From positions 66,248 to 130,247 of the forward strand of contig CAJNOI010000087.1 in the NCBI GenBank assembly GCA_905250115.1: DNA of 64,000 bases, given 5' to 3'. The notes beneath the pieces were generated by a model that searched no databases, had not been told where the DNA came from, and saw only the letters and a program-made list of their open reading frames with translations. Below are positions 26,741 to 41,700 of this stretch, one piece after another. The position numbers and the translations under genes are program-made. This stretch comes from Adineta steineri. Lineage: Eukaryota > Rotifera > Eurotatoria > Adinetida > Adinetidae. How positions within the stretch are numbered: position 1 is the first letter of the stretch; each line of letters starts with the position of its first letter.

Positions 26741-29700
26741 GTACATCGTATTGCCTAATCAGTTTTGTATACTTATTACTCTTTACTTTTTCTTTGTGTT
26801 GACAGAAACATCTATTCGAAAACATGCACGTTCGATCTCTCAAGAGAATATCATACTTGTCGCAGATGAATTGACAAGATACGAACCATTTCCTGTTACA
26901 GATATTCAACAAGCATATCTAGTTGGACGTGAAGGCGTCTTTGAACTTGGTCATGTTTCTGCTTTTGCCTATAGGGAATATGATTTTTCGTCAACGTTTG
27001 ACATCGAATGCTTCGAACAAGCATTGAATTATGTAATCCAAAGGCATGAAGTATTGCGTCTTATCTTTCCGTCTCATACTGAACAGAAAATTCTTAAAAC
27101 AGTTCCTTATTATACTATATCTATACTTAACTTAGATGATGTTCAATTTTCCCAAAAACATCTGATAGAACGACGAGAACAATTATCACATCAGACTCGA
27201 CCAGCTGATCAATGGCCGTTATTTGATTTTCAAATAACTCGTTTTATTAGTGATGACGGTTGTAACATACGTTTGCATTTTGGTTTCGATGCACTCATCT
27301 TGGATTTTTGGAGCACAAATTTAGTTTTACATGAATTAAATCAGTTGTATTGTAACTTGCATGATATCTTGGTAGAACTAAAACTATCTTATCGAGATTA
27401 CATTCTGGCAGAACAACAATGGAAGCACACCACCATTTATAGTAATGATCGACAATATCGGATAAATCGCCTAAAATCATTTCCATTAGGCCCAAATTTG
27501 CCATTACAGTGTTTGCCAAACGAGATACATGTACAACGTCATTGTAATATACAAACAGTATTAGATCAATCATTATGGCAAAAATTAAGAGAACGTATTA
27601 TCGATCACAGGTTGACACCAGCCGGTTTCTTAGCATCAATCTATGCCTTAGTATTGGGTAAATGGAGTGAAAATAAACATTTCGCTTTGAATCTACCAGT
27701 TTTCAATCGATTACCTATTCATCCACAAGTTAATCAAATAGTAGGAGATTTTACGTCCGTTATACCATTAGAAATTAATTTGGAAAAGGTAATCACTTAT
27801 TACGAATTTCTTTCTACTGTGCAGAAACAATTATGGAACGATCTTGAACATATATCTTATGATGGTGTGTCATTTATACGTGACTTAATGCAGGTACATC
27901 AGACAAGAGAAATTCTTTTACCATATGTTTTCACCTGTGGTGTAGATGTTGAAGATATTCGTGAGAAAAATGTTGAACACAGTATATTTTTTGATCAAGT
28001 ACCGGTTTATTGGATTAGTCAAACACCACAAGTGTTTATTGATCATGTAGTAGTGGAAATTGATGGTTGTTTATCAATAAATTGGACATATGTAGACAAT
28101 TTATTTCGAAAGGAAATGCTCTCTCATATTCAAGATACATTTGTTGATTTACTTGTCAAACTGGCTTCATTTGATGACATGTGGCAAAAGCCCATATTCG
28201 TCTCTTTACCCTCAGAACAACAAGAACGACGATTAGATTTCAATCAAGCACAATGGGAATCAAACGTTAAAGATAAATTACTTCATTCACTTGTCATTAA
28301 ACAAGCTGAATTAACACCTAGTGAATTAGCTATTGTCTCTTCTCAAGTAAATTTAACATATGGACAACTAATGAGTCGTGTCTATTCATTAGCATATCAT
28401 CTACAACAACAACATGAAAGAAATTCCAATCAACTCATTGCTATTCTAATGACAAAAGGATGGGAACAAGTAGTCGCTTGCTTAGCTATTTTAGTTTTAG
28501 GTGGTGCTTATTTACCTTTGGATGTTGATTCACCATATGATCGTATTTGTTCAATAATCGAAGAAACTAATGTCGCAATTCTTCTTACACAATCTCATTG
28601 CAAACATGCATTTCCACATCTAACAACTATTTCAGTTGATACATTCACAAATGATGATAATTATCCAAGACCATTTCCTATCAAACAACAATCAACAACT
28701 GATTTAGCTTATATTATTTATACATCTGGTTCAACTGGAAAACCAAAAGGTGTTATGATTAGTCATCAAGCTGTTGTAAATACTATTTTAGATATGAATT
28801 CAAGATTAGAAATCTCAACTAATGATAGAATATTTGCATTATCACATTTAAATTTTGATTTATCTGTTTATGATATATTTGGAATGTTGATTGGTGGCGG
28901 AACTATAATAATTCCAAATCATGAAGATTATAAGAATCCTCAACATTGGTATGATATGATAATTAAACATCATGTCACTATTTGGAATAGTGTTCCAATG
29001 TTAATGCAAATATTTGTTGAACATCTCAAACATACGAATAATAATCAGAATCAATTACGACATATCTTATTAAGTGGTGATTGGATACCATTATCTTTAC
29101 CTGAATCAATACAAACAACATTTGGTCAACAAGTAACAATAACTAGTTTAGGTGGTGCAACAGAAGCATCTATTTGGTCAATTGCCTATACTCTACCAAA
29201 AGAAATACCACAAGAATGGAAATCAATTCCGTATGGAATACCATTAAGAAATCAACAATATTATGTTTATGATATACATCTCGATGATTGTCCTGAATGG
29301 GTTATTGGTGAATTATATATTGGTGGTGGAGCTTTAGCTAATGGTTATTGGAATGATCAAGAAAAAACACAATCAAGTTTTATTATTCATCCACTAACTA
29401 ATAAACGTCTTTATAGAACAGGTGATTATGGTCGATTTCTACCAGATGGATATATTGAATTTATGGGACGAAAAGATTTTCAAGTAAAAGTACATGGTCA
29501 TCGTATTGAACTTGGTGAAATTGAACATCATTTACAGCAACATCCAGATATTCATCAAGCAATTGTTAATATTGATGACAAATCCCAACAGTTAATTGGA
29601 TATGTTATGCCAGAAAAACATTCTATTCAGAATGAAGAATATGATTCAACAGAGATGTTAATCGCTGATCCAATTGAACGTATCAATTTTAAACTTGCAA

Positions 29701-32700
29701 GACATAGTATAAGACATCAAAAGAAGGTAGAAAAGAGCTTTACTCTAACAAAACCAAAGCTTACGGAAACATTAATCAATACATATTATATGAGAAAATG
29801 CTATCGACAATTTACAAATGAAACTATTGAAAGATCTACTATCGAAAAATTGTTAAAAAATGGTCACAATAGCAATAATAATGAGAAAATATCTTTATCT
29901 CATCTCGATTCTGATATTCTTAGTCAACTATTAGTAGTATTAACACCGATCAGTATTTCTGGACAACCTTTACCAAAATATCGTTATGCATCAGCTGGTA
30001 GTCTTTATCCAGTACAGGTATATGTTGAATTACCAACATCTATAGATAATATTTCGCCTGGTGTTTACTACCATAATCCAGATGAACATACTCTAGAGCT
30101 AATTAGTACTCATATTAATAATGACATGATGGATATGACATTACATCTTGTTGGACGATCATCAGCAATTGCACCGCTATATGGTAAAAGATTGGGTTCC
30201 CAATTTTGTATACTAGAAACAGGATATATTATGGGATTATTGGAAAAAGAAGGGTCACGATTGGGATTGACATTTTCAACAAATATTCATAATGAATCTA
30301 TAACTCGTGATATTTTGAATATAGATGAGAATGACACTCATTGTTGTTTCAAAATTTCATCATTTGAGCAACATAATTCTAGTAATGTGCAAAATGACAA
30401 TCATCAATGTATTATTTATCTAAAATCGGTTAACAATAACAAAGACCAATGGTTTATTTATAATAAAGAAAATAATATTGTTACACCTTTTGATGTCGAA
30501 ACTGAAACTACACAAAAGGAAATATCACTGTTCTTTGATGATGACAATGATGCAAAGATTATATTTCATGATTGTCAATGTGCAATCTTCTTCATCGGAC
30601 AATCAGAATCCACAATGAATATAGGAAAGATGTCACATTTATTAATGGATGATTGTTTAGAAATGAATATTGGTATGTGCCCGATTGGCACTCGTACGAG
30701 TTTTTCAAAACAAATTAATGATGTGTTAGATACTATTCTTACTCATGAGAAACTAAATGGAAGTAACATATTACATACATTACTTATTGGAAAGATTAGT
30801 AATAAGCAAAAAAGTGAACGTACTATTTCAAACATAAAATCAATGGAAAACTGGAATGAAAAATTACGAATATATCTAAAGAAAAAGCTTCCAGTGTTTA
30901 TGGTACCATCACATTTTATAAATGTTTCATCGTTTCCATTAAATCCAAATGGTAAAATTGATCGAAAAGGTTTGCCACAAATATCACTATCAGTACTTCA
31001 ACAAGAAGATACTTATAAGGCACCAAATACTGAATTAGAAAAGACGATCGCGAATATTTGGCAAGAGATATTATACACAAATCGCCTTATTATACAACAT
31101 GATGATCGGAAATCGAATAAACTGCCGTCCATTGCAAACGTCTCTGGTATAGACAGTCAAAAATCTTTTCTTATATCTAATACGGCTAGTTTCTTCAGCG
31201 TTGGCGGCAATTCTCTTTTACTTCTTAAGATCTATCAATATTATCAGTCAAAATATAATTTTGAAACAGAAGCATTAAGTATTCGGCCATTCTTTGAATA
31301 TAACACCATAGTAGAACACGCAAAACTACTTGAAACAATCATCATCGATGGTGCACAACTGAAACAATGGCATACGCTGAATATTAATGAAGGTAAGATA
31401 TTTTTAATTTACTTTTTCAATAGCTAAAAATATTATTTTCACAAATTTTTAGGCATCGCGTCGTATGTTCAAGAACGCATATTTCTTGATGAACAAGTTC
31501 GTTTCTGTGAACAAACTGCCATTTACAATCAGCTGATTATTCTAAGAGTTACAAATGGCTTATTATCAGTGAATCGTTTATTGCACGCTGTTCGCTATGT
31601 TCTAAGCAAACATAAGACATTAAGAACTTCTCTAGTTTTCAATGCTGAGGATAGTATTTTAAAACAATCTATCACTGATAAACATTTAACATTTACATTG
31701 GCTGCCGAGCAAACATTCAAAAGTGAAACTGAATTTCACAACATTATTTCACAAATAAATACTAATCCTAATTTGTTCGATTTATCAAGCGGTCGTGTTT
31801 TTTATTGTCAAATTCTCAGACAACAGATGACACCAGACGAAAATTATGATAAAGAAATGATTACAAATTCTGACGTTCTCGTTATCGCCTTTCATCATGT
31901 TGCAACTGATCAATCAAGTGACTCAATTTTTTTAAATGATTTATGTAATACTTACAATAGTCATATGACGTGGTTAGATGATGAAGAATCATTACAATAT
32001 ATTGATTATAGCGTGCATGAGCGTTTGATTGATATGACATCATCACGTGAGTTTTGGCATTCTCAATTAAATGGATACAATCAAGAATGTCGATTGTCAC
32101 TACCAGTTGATCAACATTGCTTATATAGTAATCAACGATCTGGATATGCTTCCATTGCTCATATCTCATTTGATAATAAGACTGCGGCATCATTTCTCGA
32201 TTATGCATCTTCACATCAAGTCACACCATTTCAGCTAGGTCTGGCTACACTCTTTGCATTTCTTTTCAAATTAACATATAGACAGAATGATTTGTGTATT
32301 TCCTGTTTCAATGCCAATCGATACAAACCTGAATCACAGAATATGATTGGAATGTTTGTTTCAACATTACCATATCGTATGCAACTTGGCCCTCAATGGC
32401 CATTTGATGAAGTAGTTAAATATGTACAAGAAAAATGTTTATCAATTCTTCAACATTCTCATTATCCACTTCAACATGTTCTTCGTGATTTTCATCTTAA
32501 TCAATCGACTGTTCCTTTTCTTCAAACAGTTTTTGATTTCAATACTGAATCTTCAGTTAACGATCAGTTTACTTTCGATGATGTTATTTTACAGCCAGTA
32601 TCATTACAACAGTCTTCAGAAGTGGCTAAATTTGATTTTACGTCGAGATTTGTTTACAATCCAATCTCAGATGACAACATATTATCATGTAGTTTTATTT

Positions 32701-35700
32701 GCTCACTTGATCTGTTTGAAGATACGACAGTTACAAAAATGCTACAAAGATTTCAATATCTTTTTGAACAACTTTTTTCATTGGATATCAACGTTAATCA
32801 GACTGGTTTAATTGTTTTACCTATTGCCAAACTTACTCTTATCTTACCAGATGAAGTGAATGAAATGCAACAAATAGCTTTTTACCGTCAATCAAATGTG
32901 GTGAATGAAGGTATGTCTTTTTCATATTTATCACATATACGATACTTTTATTGACATACATCAGTTAGATGAGAGACATGTATAATATGAAAAGGTCTTC
33001 GTTATCTTCAATGTCAAATCCTTTTAATATTTTTTGCAGATAGAATATTATATAGTATAGATAAATGAAATTCAGTAGTAATGATAAGCTTAAGAATTGT
33101 GATTAAAAACGTGATAAGTTTTTGGCATGAGTATTTTTGACTAGAATGCTAAGAATAATATAACAACTAAGTGAAACATAGTTTAGTTTATAAAGCTTTA
33201 GTTAGTTTCTTTTGAAATATTTATTTGACATCATAAAAATCAAATTTAATTCAGAAGATAATGAGTTATATTAATATTGATGGCAATTCTATTATCTTAC
33301 AATAATCTAATTATAGCATCATCAACTCTGTTTCTGTAAACATCAATTAAAACAACGACATATTTCAGTGACGCTAACTTACCTTTTTAATTAAGATTAG
33401 ACATTGCTCAAGTACAAATCGCTTCTTTACACTATACTTTGACGCTTTATAGGCGAATCTATATTTATAATTTTAAATAAAACTAACCATTTGTTAGTAA
33501 ATTTTTTTATATGTACAATGATGAATACAAGAATGTGATCAATCGAAAACTATTCAACGTTTGGATAACTTAAGTGTCATACATGAGAAAGTAAAAGCCA
33601 ATATCTGTAACACAACACTAACATTTAATTGATTGTTTTTCTTTCACTTTATTAAGTAATGCAAAAATGAATTACAGGTAGATTTTACTTAAAATTATTA
33701 TCAATCTTAAAATTAATTTTATGTTTATACTTTGGAAAATTAGCTATCTTAAAATACAGTACATTTTTTAGACAATTTTTATTCGAAAAGATGTATATAT
33801 GGAGAAAGTATAGGGGACGTAATTAATTATAAAGAGCTATTAAGACATTATAAAAACTACATACTACTTTTTAATCCCATCGTATTCTAAATATTACTTT
33901 TTTTAATATTCAACGTTACTACGTGAAAATCTCTGTAAAATTAGTAGTAAATATTTCATTCTAGAATACAAAAGTGAAATATTATCTAAAAATTCGTGAA
34001 AATCTCAATTTACAAAAACAAATCTTTTCTTTTGTTCTTTGACTTTCTGAGACAAGAAATTACATATATCATCTTAGGGTGCTTGAAAAAATCTAGTTTT
34101 CAGTCTTATTTACGATTCTTCTGAAGTCGAGCATACGTTTCTAGTTAATATTTTTACAATAGAGCATCGTTAAAACATGAAAAGTAAAAGACGTAGGGCG
34201 AAGTTTCAAATGTAACGTTTTACTTATCTAATTTGTAAATAAAACGCTCATCGCATACCGTGTAGAAAATTTCATGGTTAGCCTTTTAAAGAAAATCTGT
34301 ATTAATGTTGAATATAAAGAAGCTACATAAGAAATGAATAGGATCAAGACTTACCATTTATCATAGATTCATATGTGAAGTTTTCATGCTTTTGGCTACT
34401 AGAGATAATGAATATTTGAAACAGTAATATCAATTGAATCGTTTAATTAAACAAAGAGAGAAACTGAATAATGAGCCAGATGAATTCTAAGAACACATTT
34501 GTTGATACGTGAACCTAGTTCGATTTGAATGAGTTTCTTTGTTATAGCACCAGCATCATTTGCACAAGCTCGTATATGGCTTGACGAAAGAATTCGATTC
34601 GATCTAGACAAACCACAAATAGCAATCTATAATAAGCCTTTTGTTTATCGTCTGCAACCAGGTCATACTTTATCGATGAAACAACTTCGTCTTGCTCTTC
34701 ATCTCGCTGTTAATAAACATCCCTCACTTCACACATTACTTCATTTTGACATCCAAAAGAATTTACTTGTGCAACGAGTTATTACTCATGAAGATAGAAA
34801 TAGTAATAATAATATGTTGTCAATCAACGAAACTATTTATGAAACAGAGGAACAACTTAATAAGATCTTACACGATGAGAAATCTAATCCTCATCTTTTT
34901 GATCTTGATCAAGGTCTTGTGTTTCGATGTCATATTATTTATTACAAACAAATCTCTTCACATGATCTACTTTCTCACAAAGATCTACTTATCTTTAACT
35001 TTCATCATGCTTTATTTGATTTTCCATCAATGAAAATATTTCATCATGATCTCAATCAAGCATATACAACAGGTCAATTATTATATGATGATAACACTAA
35101 TCTTCGTTATCTCGATTGTAAATATTAATACTACTTCTACTTTTCTCTTCTCTAATACATTATTTTCTTTCACTATGTAGATGCTGTTCTTGAACAACAA
35201 ATGTCAATGACTGGTGCAAGTATGTTTTGGCTTGATGCTCTTCACGATTGTAAACTTGATCAACCTTTATCATTGCCATTTGACCGATATCGTCTCTCAG
35301 ATGAACATCGAACTGGTCGTGGAATATCTATTTCTTTTGATTTTGGTCAAGATCTCTCACATGCCTTTCTTACTCACGCATCATCAACTAATATATCACT
35401 TGAACATCTCACATTTGCTATTTATTTCATCTTTCTATTTCAACTAACTAATGGACAAACAGATCTATGTCTGGCTATGAACATCAATAATAATCGATAC
35501 AGAGATGAACTAAAATCAATCATTGGTCTGTTTGAGAATGTCATTCCATTACGATGTCAATCAGACTCTCATTGGTGTTTTCATCAATTAATCAGACATG
35601 TTGGAGAGTTAACAACAAATAGTATGAAATATTCATATTTTCCACTTCAACGTATTCTTGATCAACACCCACATATTTCAAAAAATGCATTTTTGGATAC

Positions 35701-38700
35701 ATCTCTGGAATTTATATCATACAAGAATAATAATGCAATGATGATTGGTGATTCTCAACTTGTTTCAGACTCTTTCTCATTCAATATTACTGAAGGTGAG
35801 ATACTGAGTGCATGCGACTTTTCTCTTTCTATTTATCATAATATGAATACCAATCAACTATCATGTACAATCAATGCATCACTTGACTTGTTCAATAGAG
35901 ACACCGTGGAGAAGATTTCACAACGATTTCATTCCATGTTACATCAATTCTCTGCATGTATGATTGATAATCAAATAAACAAACCTATCTATGAATTATC
36001 ATTAATATTATCAAATGAACGATATCTGATGCAATCATTGAATAATACTCAAATATCATTTCCATCTCCTCATACTTGTATTCATCATGAATTTGTAAGT
36101 CAAGTAATGCAACATCCACAAAAACTAGCTGTTGAACTAGATGAACAATCTTTGACATATGCTGAACTTCTATATTATGTTCAAGTATTGTCTCTAACTC
36201 TTCTTAATGAATATTATGTGTTTCCAGGTGAGATTGTGTGTCAATGTGTTGAGCGAAGTTTGTCAATGGTAAGTTAATTAAGATGAGTAACAATTAATGA
36301 GAGTTTGAGGTTGACTTTTAATTAGGTGATTGGTATAATGTCAATTGAGATGGCTGGTGGTGTTTATTGTCCATTATCACCTCGAGATCCACATCATCGT
36401 TTACATGCACTCACACAACAAACTGAAAGTCGTCTTGTTCTTGTTCACCATTTAACTACGAGCAAATTCAATCATGATATCGTTTCACTTAATATTGATT
36501 CAGTATTGACCATTAATTATATGGAAAAGAATATTGATATTGATCAATTATCAAGTATTAAAGTTACAGTCGATTATCTAGCTTATATCATTTTCACAAG
36601 CGGTTCGACCGGAATACCTAAAGCGGTTCGTTCAGGTGTAGCGTTTTGATATTTGACTGATTTTTGTGCTTTCTTATAGGTTCAAGTACGGCACAAGAAT
36701 TTTATTGAATTCATGTGTTCGTTAGCTTATGGTGATGTGGTGAATGAAAGGGATACAATTCTTCAAATCGCACGTTGTTCTTTTGATGTTCATGTCCAAG
36801 ATATAATGGGCACTTTTATGATTGGAAGTAGTCTAATTATGTTGCATCCAAGAGGAATCATGGACTTTGACTATCTTGCTCGTGTTTTCAAAGAAAAGAC
36901 TATTACTTGTATTACTACTGTTCCAACTATAATTCATAATTTTTTCACTTTTCTGCTACAACGAAATCATCATAATGTTGCACAGTACCTGCGATCAGTT
37001 TGTAGTGGTGGTACGTGATATTTATATGAAATGTATTCTTTTTGATATGATATGATTTCATCTATAGGTGAGCCTTGTTCAATACAACTAATCAATTTAA
37101 TGTCAAATACTGTAACGCACACTTGTCGTTTATGGAATTTGTATGGTCCAGCTGAAACAACAGTTGATTGCACGTTTCATGTAATCGATAACGCAACGGA
37201 TACTGAAAGCTTTCCAATAGGCAGACCACTTTTAAAATACCAAAATCTAGTTTTAGATCAATTCTTACAAAGTGTGTTTACTAACCAAGAAGGTGAACTA
37301 TTTGTAGGAGGTGTTGGTGTGTTTGCTGGTTATGTTGGTCGTCATGATTTAACTGCAAAAGCTCTTCTTGAAATAGATGATGAACTATTTTATCGAACAG
37401 GTGATCTTGTTAGAATGGATAAGAATGGTCTTCTTCATTATCAAGGAAGAAGAGATCATCAGGTGAAATTACATGGACAAAGAATTGAACTTGGTGAAAT
37501 CGAACGATGTTTACTTAGTATTACATCTATTTTTGCTTGTGTTGTTATGAAATGGAATGATGATTACTTAGTTGCTTATGTTCAGTCTTCTCATACCAAC
37601 GAAGAAGAACTAAGTCAACGTTGTCAATCTCATCTTCCACCACACATGGTTCCATCCATATTCATCATACTTGATAAACTACCTTTGAATTCAAATGGAA
37701 AAATAGATCGAAAACTTCTACCGCCACCTGATTTTTCATTGTCAGCCGATAATATTGATGGTAATGTGCCGCGTACCACTCTTGAACAACAATTACAAGA
37801 TATATTCAGTGAAGCTTTCCATATTGAATCTCCTTGTATTGAAGTTTCTTTTGGTCAACTTGGTGTAACATCACTCGGTGCTGTCCTAGCACTTACATTG
37901 ATTCGTCAAAAGGTCTCGAATAAAGTTGACATTGGTCTTTTATTTACTAATCCATCTATTCGACAATTGGCTATAGCAATAGAACCTTTATTAGTTTTCG
38001 AAGAACTACAAGAGACAGTGTTCACAACCAATCAATCTCATGAAACACATGTTCGTTTTTCACCTTCGTTTGTCATCGAATCTGTTGGTATTGTATTTCT
38101 CGTCTGTCAATGGTTATGTCCAATTATAATGATTCATCGATGGTGTCCATTATTTTTTCCAATTTTACCAGCATTTCATCTTTTATTCTACGTCATCTGC
38201 TCACGTCTATTCTCACCATGCTACATCAAAACTGATAATCTTTTCTCTTGGAATTATTATCGATTGTGGTTTTTAGATCGCCTATGGAATAATAATACAT
38301 TTTGGTTGAAGCATATACTTGGCACACCACTCTACAATTATTATCTTCGTCTTTGTGGTGCACGAATTAGTCTTAATACACATATTTATACCACAGCTAT
38401 TGATGCTCCATGGTTGTTAGAAACTAATGATGAAAGCTGGATTGCTAATGAAACGTATTTGAATTGTCTATATTTTAATGATGATAACACTTTCAAACTG
38501 AGTCCGATTAGAATTGGATCTAATTGCTCAATCGGTACCCGATCGATTCTATTTGATGGAGTTGATATGCAAAATAATATTATTGTTCAACCAATGTCAT
38601 CGGTCACTGGCTTCATCGCATCTCAAACGATTATCGATGGTGATCAACACAAATCTGTTCCGTCAGACACGTCCAATATGCATAGTAACAGATCATTATC

Positions 38701-41700
38701 CATATGGCATAAGATATATCAAATGATTGCACTTTTCTCAATCATCGGTTTCCATTGTACACTTTTGATGATAGTCTATAAAGTTTATTCAATGAGACAA
38801 ATACCACTACTAATCAGTATTGCTTTTTGCTGGACTTTATGGTCAATTATTGGTTGTTTTATTTCGCTTCTCTTGTTGAAATTTATAGTGGGACCCTGTG
38901 CTGCTGGTGAAATATATCCGATAGCATCTAGATTATATCTACAAAAAATATGGCTTCGTCAATTAGTTGTATCTAGTTTTCATCATGCTTGGCTATTAAC
39001 AACTAGCTACGATTATCTCTATCCTTATGTTCTTCGTTGGCTAGGTGCTCATATCAAAGAAAATGTCAAAATCGCTGAGATAGATACTTTTCTGTCCTGT
39101 CCAACAAATCTGTTAAAAGTCGAAATAGGTGTTACTACTTTTGGTGGAGTTTCAATAGTTCCTACTGAATTGACACTCTCAGGTGATCATCGTGTGGATC
39201 AAACTATGCTTGGATCTCATACAAATCTTGCCAATGGATGTTCAATCTTGCCTGGTACTTGCCTTGCATCTGAGACAATGATTGGCAATTTAACACGCAT
39301 CGCACGAGAGACAAAAAGCAATTACGGGGAAGTTCTCATGGGTGTTCCAGCTCGTACAATGCCATTTCAAATGCCTGTAACGCCAAAAAACCAAGATCAG
39401 ATCAAAATCATACCATTTTGGCATTCATGCTTGTCTCATTATGTCAGCAAATGTCTTTTATTAAGCATTTATTCGTTTGGTGGTCTCGTTGGTGGATCAA
39501 TCATTCATACAATGCTTGTGTGTGGCCTCTATCGATGTCGTTCATATATACGTTATCAAATTATAGAACAAATAATAGCAAGAGTGAGTCAAGATTATGC
39601 ACAATTTATTTGTCCATTTCTTGGTAATACACAATGGCTCATTCGACTATTTCGAGCATACGGTGCTCACATTGGTGAGAATACTATAATGCCAGATATA
39701 TCCAGTATTACTGATTATCATTTGATGGCTATTGGAGATAACGTTCGACTTAATGTGGGTACACAGATACAGGTAATACATAAGCTTTTTGTTATTGACT
39801 TTCACATAAAATTGTTTTTCCGAATCTTTTCAGGGTCACAGTTTCGAACAACGTATTTTAAAACTAGCTCCTGTATCAATCGGTAATTCATGTGTACTCA
39901 TGAGTGGCTCAATTGTAATGGCAGGCTGCAAATTGATGGGTAACAATCGTCTTTATCCCGGGACACTGATAATGAAAAATGATCAGTTACCACTGAATAC
40001 TCATTGGAAAGGGATTCCTGCACGTAAGTCACTCAGATAGATGATCTGCTCTTATGTAACACTTCCAAGACATTGTCTAATCGTTATTAATATTCATTTT
40101 TTATATCCTACCATTTCTTTTTAGTGAGATATACTGTTTTTAAAAATGAGCATACTATAGTTCCGATATAAGAAGCTAAATTGAGTATAACATTTTCTAG
40201 GTCATCTGAGGAAAACCATGATAGAAATCATTTGATTAGTGTTCTTTGTCACTGATACTAGATTATTTCTAAACTATTCTGCTGATCATAACACATGATA
40301 TACTTTACATCGAGTTTATTTTTTATCGTATTCTTTTGTTAATATCAAATTCAATTAAATCTCTTTGTCAGTTTCAACTTATAATTATTTATCAACGTCT
40401 CATACTAGTATTAGATCAGTTTAAAATTATCATTCCGTATTAATAAATAATAAATATATGATACGACGAAGATACGATAGAGTATTGAATTTGTAACGTT
40501 TTAAACTCTTGTTAGATTAACTAGTTTTATACTTAGACTGTAAAATTAAAAAACTACACATCAAACATCTTGATAAGATTGTATATTTACACTATTTTCA
40601 AAATGGACACAAAAATCTTACATTTTGCTATGTTTATCATACGTTTTCTAATATTTGTACTCTGTTATCTTATTCTTTAAAATGGTTTCATTTAAAGTTA
40701 GACTGCTTACTTTGAATTGTTGCATATGAATTCATTCATTGCTTTATTATATTATACCCCTTTCTTCTAGAATCTTACACAGTAAAAGCAAAATTATCTC
40801 GGCCGACAATAGTTCATGACGGCCTAGTAAAATATCAACAAGGATACGACACCATTAATAAATTGTTTCTCTGGTACGAACGAATTGCAAGCGTCTATAC
40901 GAGTATAAATGAATTACAATTTATGAACTATGGCTATGCAGATGTGGATGAATATATTGATGATCATACTGGCTATTATTCAAGAAAGCTTTATGAACAG
41001 GTATGTAGAAAAGAAAAGAATACAAGACTCTATTTTAGTGTTTCTTTTTTGTCCTATCTTGCATCCACTGTCAACAGAAGTTGTCATTGTTCTTAATCTA
41101 TAAGGAATTTGTATGGATATGAATATAAGATTGGTTTATTAAATGCTATACACTCTAAATATGAAAAGAAAATCATTCAAATCAACCCATTTACATATAG
41201 TCGATTTGATATACAAAGAACAATCGAAAATTCTGTGACTTTTCCAATGTACAAGTCATGATTGAAATATTTTGTCTTATTTTCTAGGTTCTTGCAAATG
41301 TGACATTAACAGATCAGAATGTCCTTGAAATCAACTGTGGTAGAGGTGCTGGTGCTGCATGGTGTGTTCATACTCATGCATTTCACTCTTACATTGGAAT
41401 AGATCCTTCTCAAGATGTCATTAATCTATGTCAACGACTTTATTCGACAACTCCTCGACTTTCTTTCGTAGTAGCCAATGCAACAAAACATTTACCATTT
41501 GAAAATGAGTCAATTGATATTATTCTTTGTATTGAAGCAACAAATGCTTTTGGGGAACCAGTAGCAATCGCACAGTTTGTCAATGAAGTTGTTCGTGTAC
41601 TTCATCCAAATGGATATCTTCTATGGTGTGATATTTGTTACATGAATGGATCAGGTATATCAGTTTATGATTTGATAGCAAATGGCGAATTAATTATTGA

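Noticed and set aside
36626..36645. Alternative NRPS splice donor at TTCAG/GTGTAG, 16 bases downstream
   Set aside because: It would shift the frame and meet a stop within about ten codons; the donor at 36626 keeps the frame and matches the A1 intron position.
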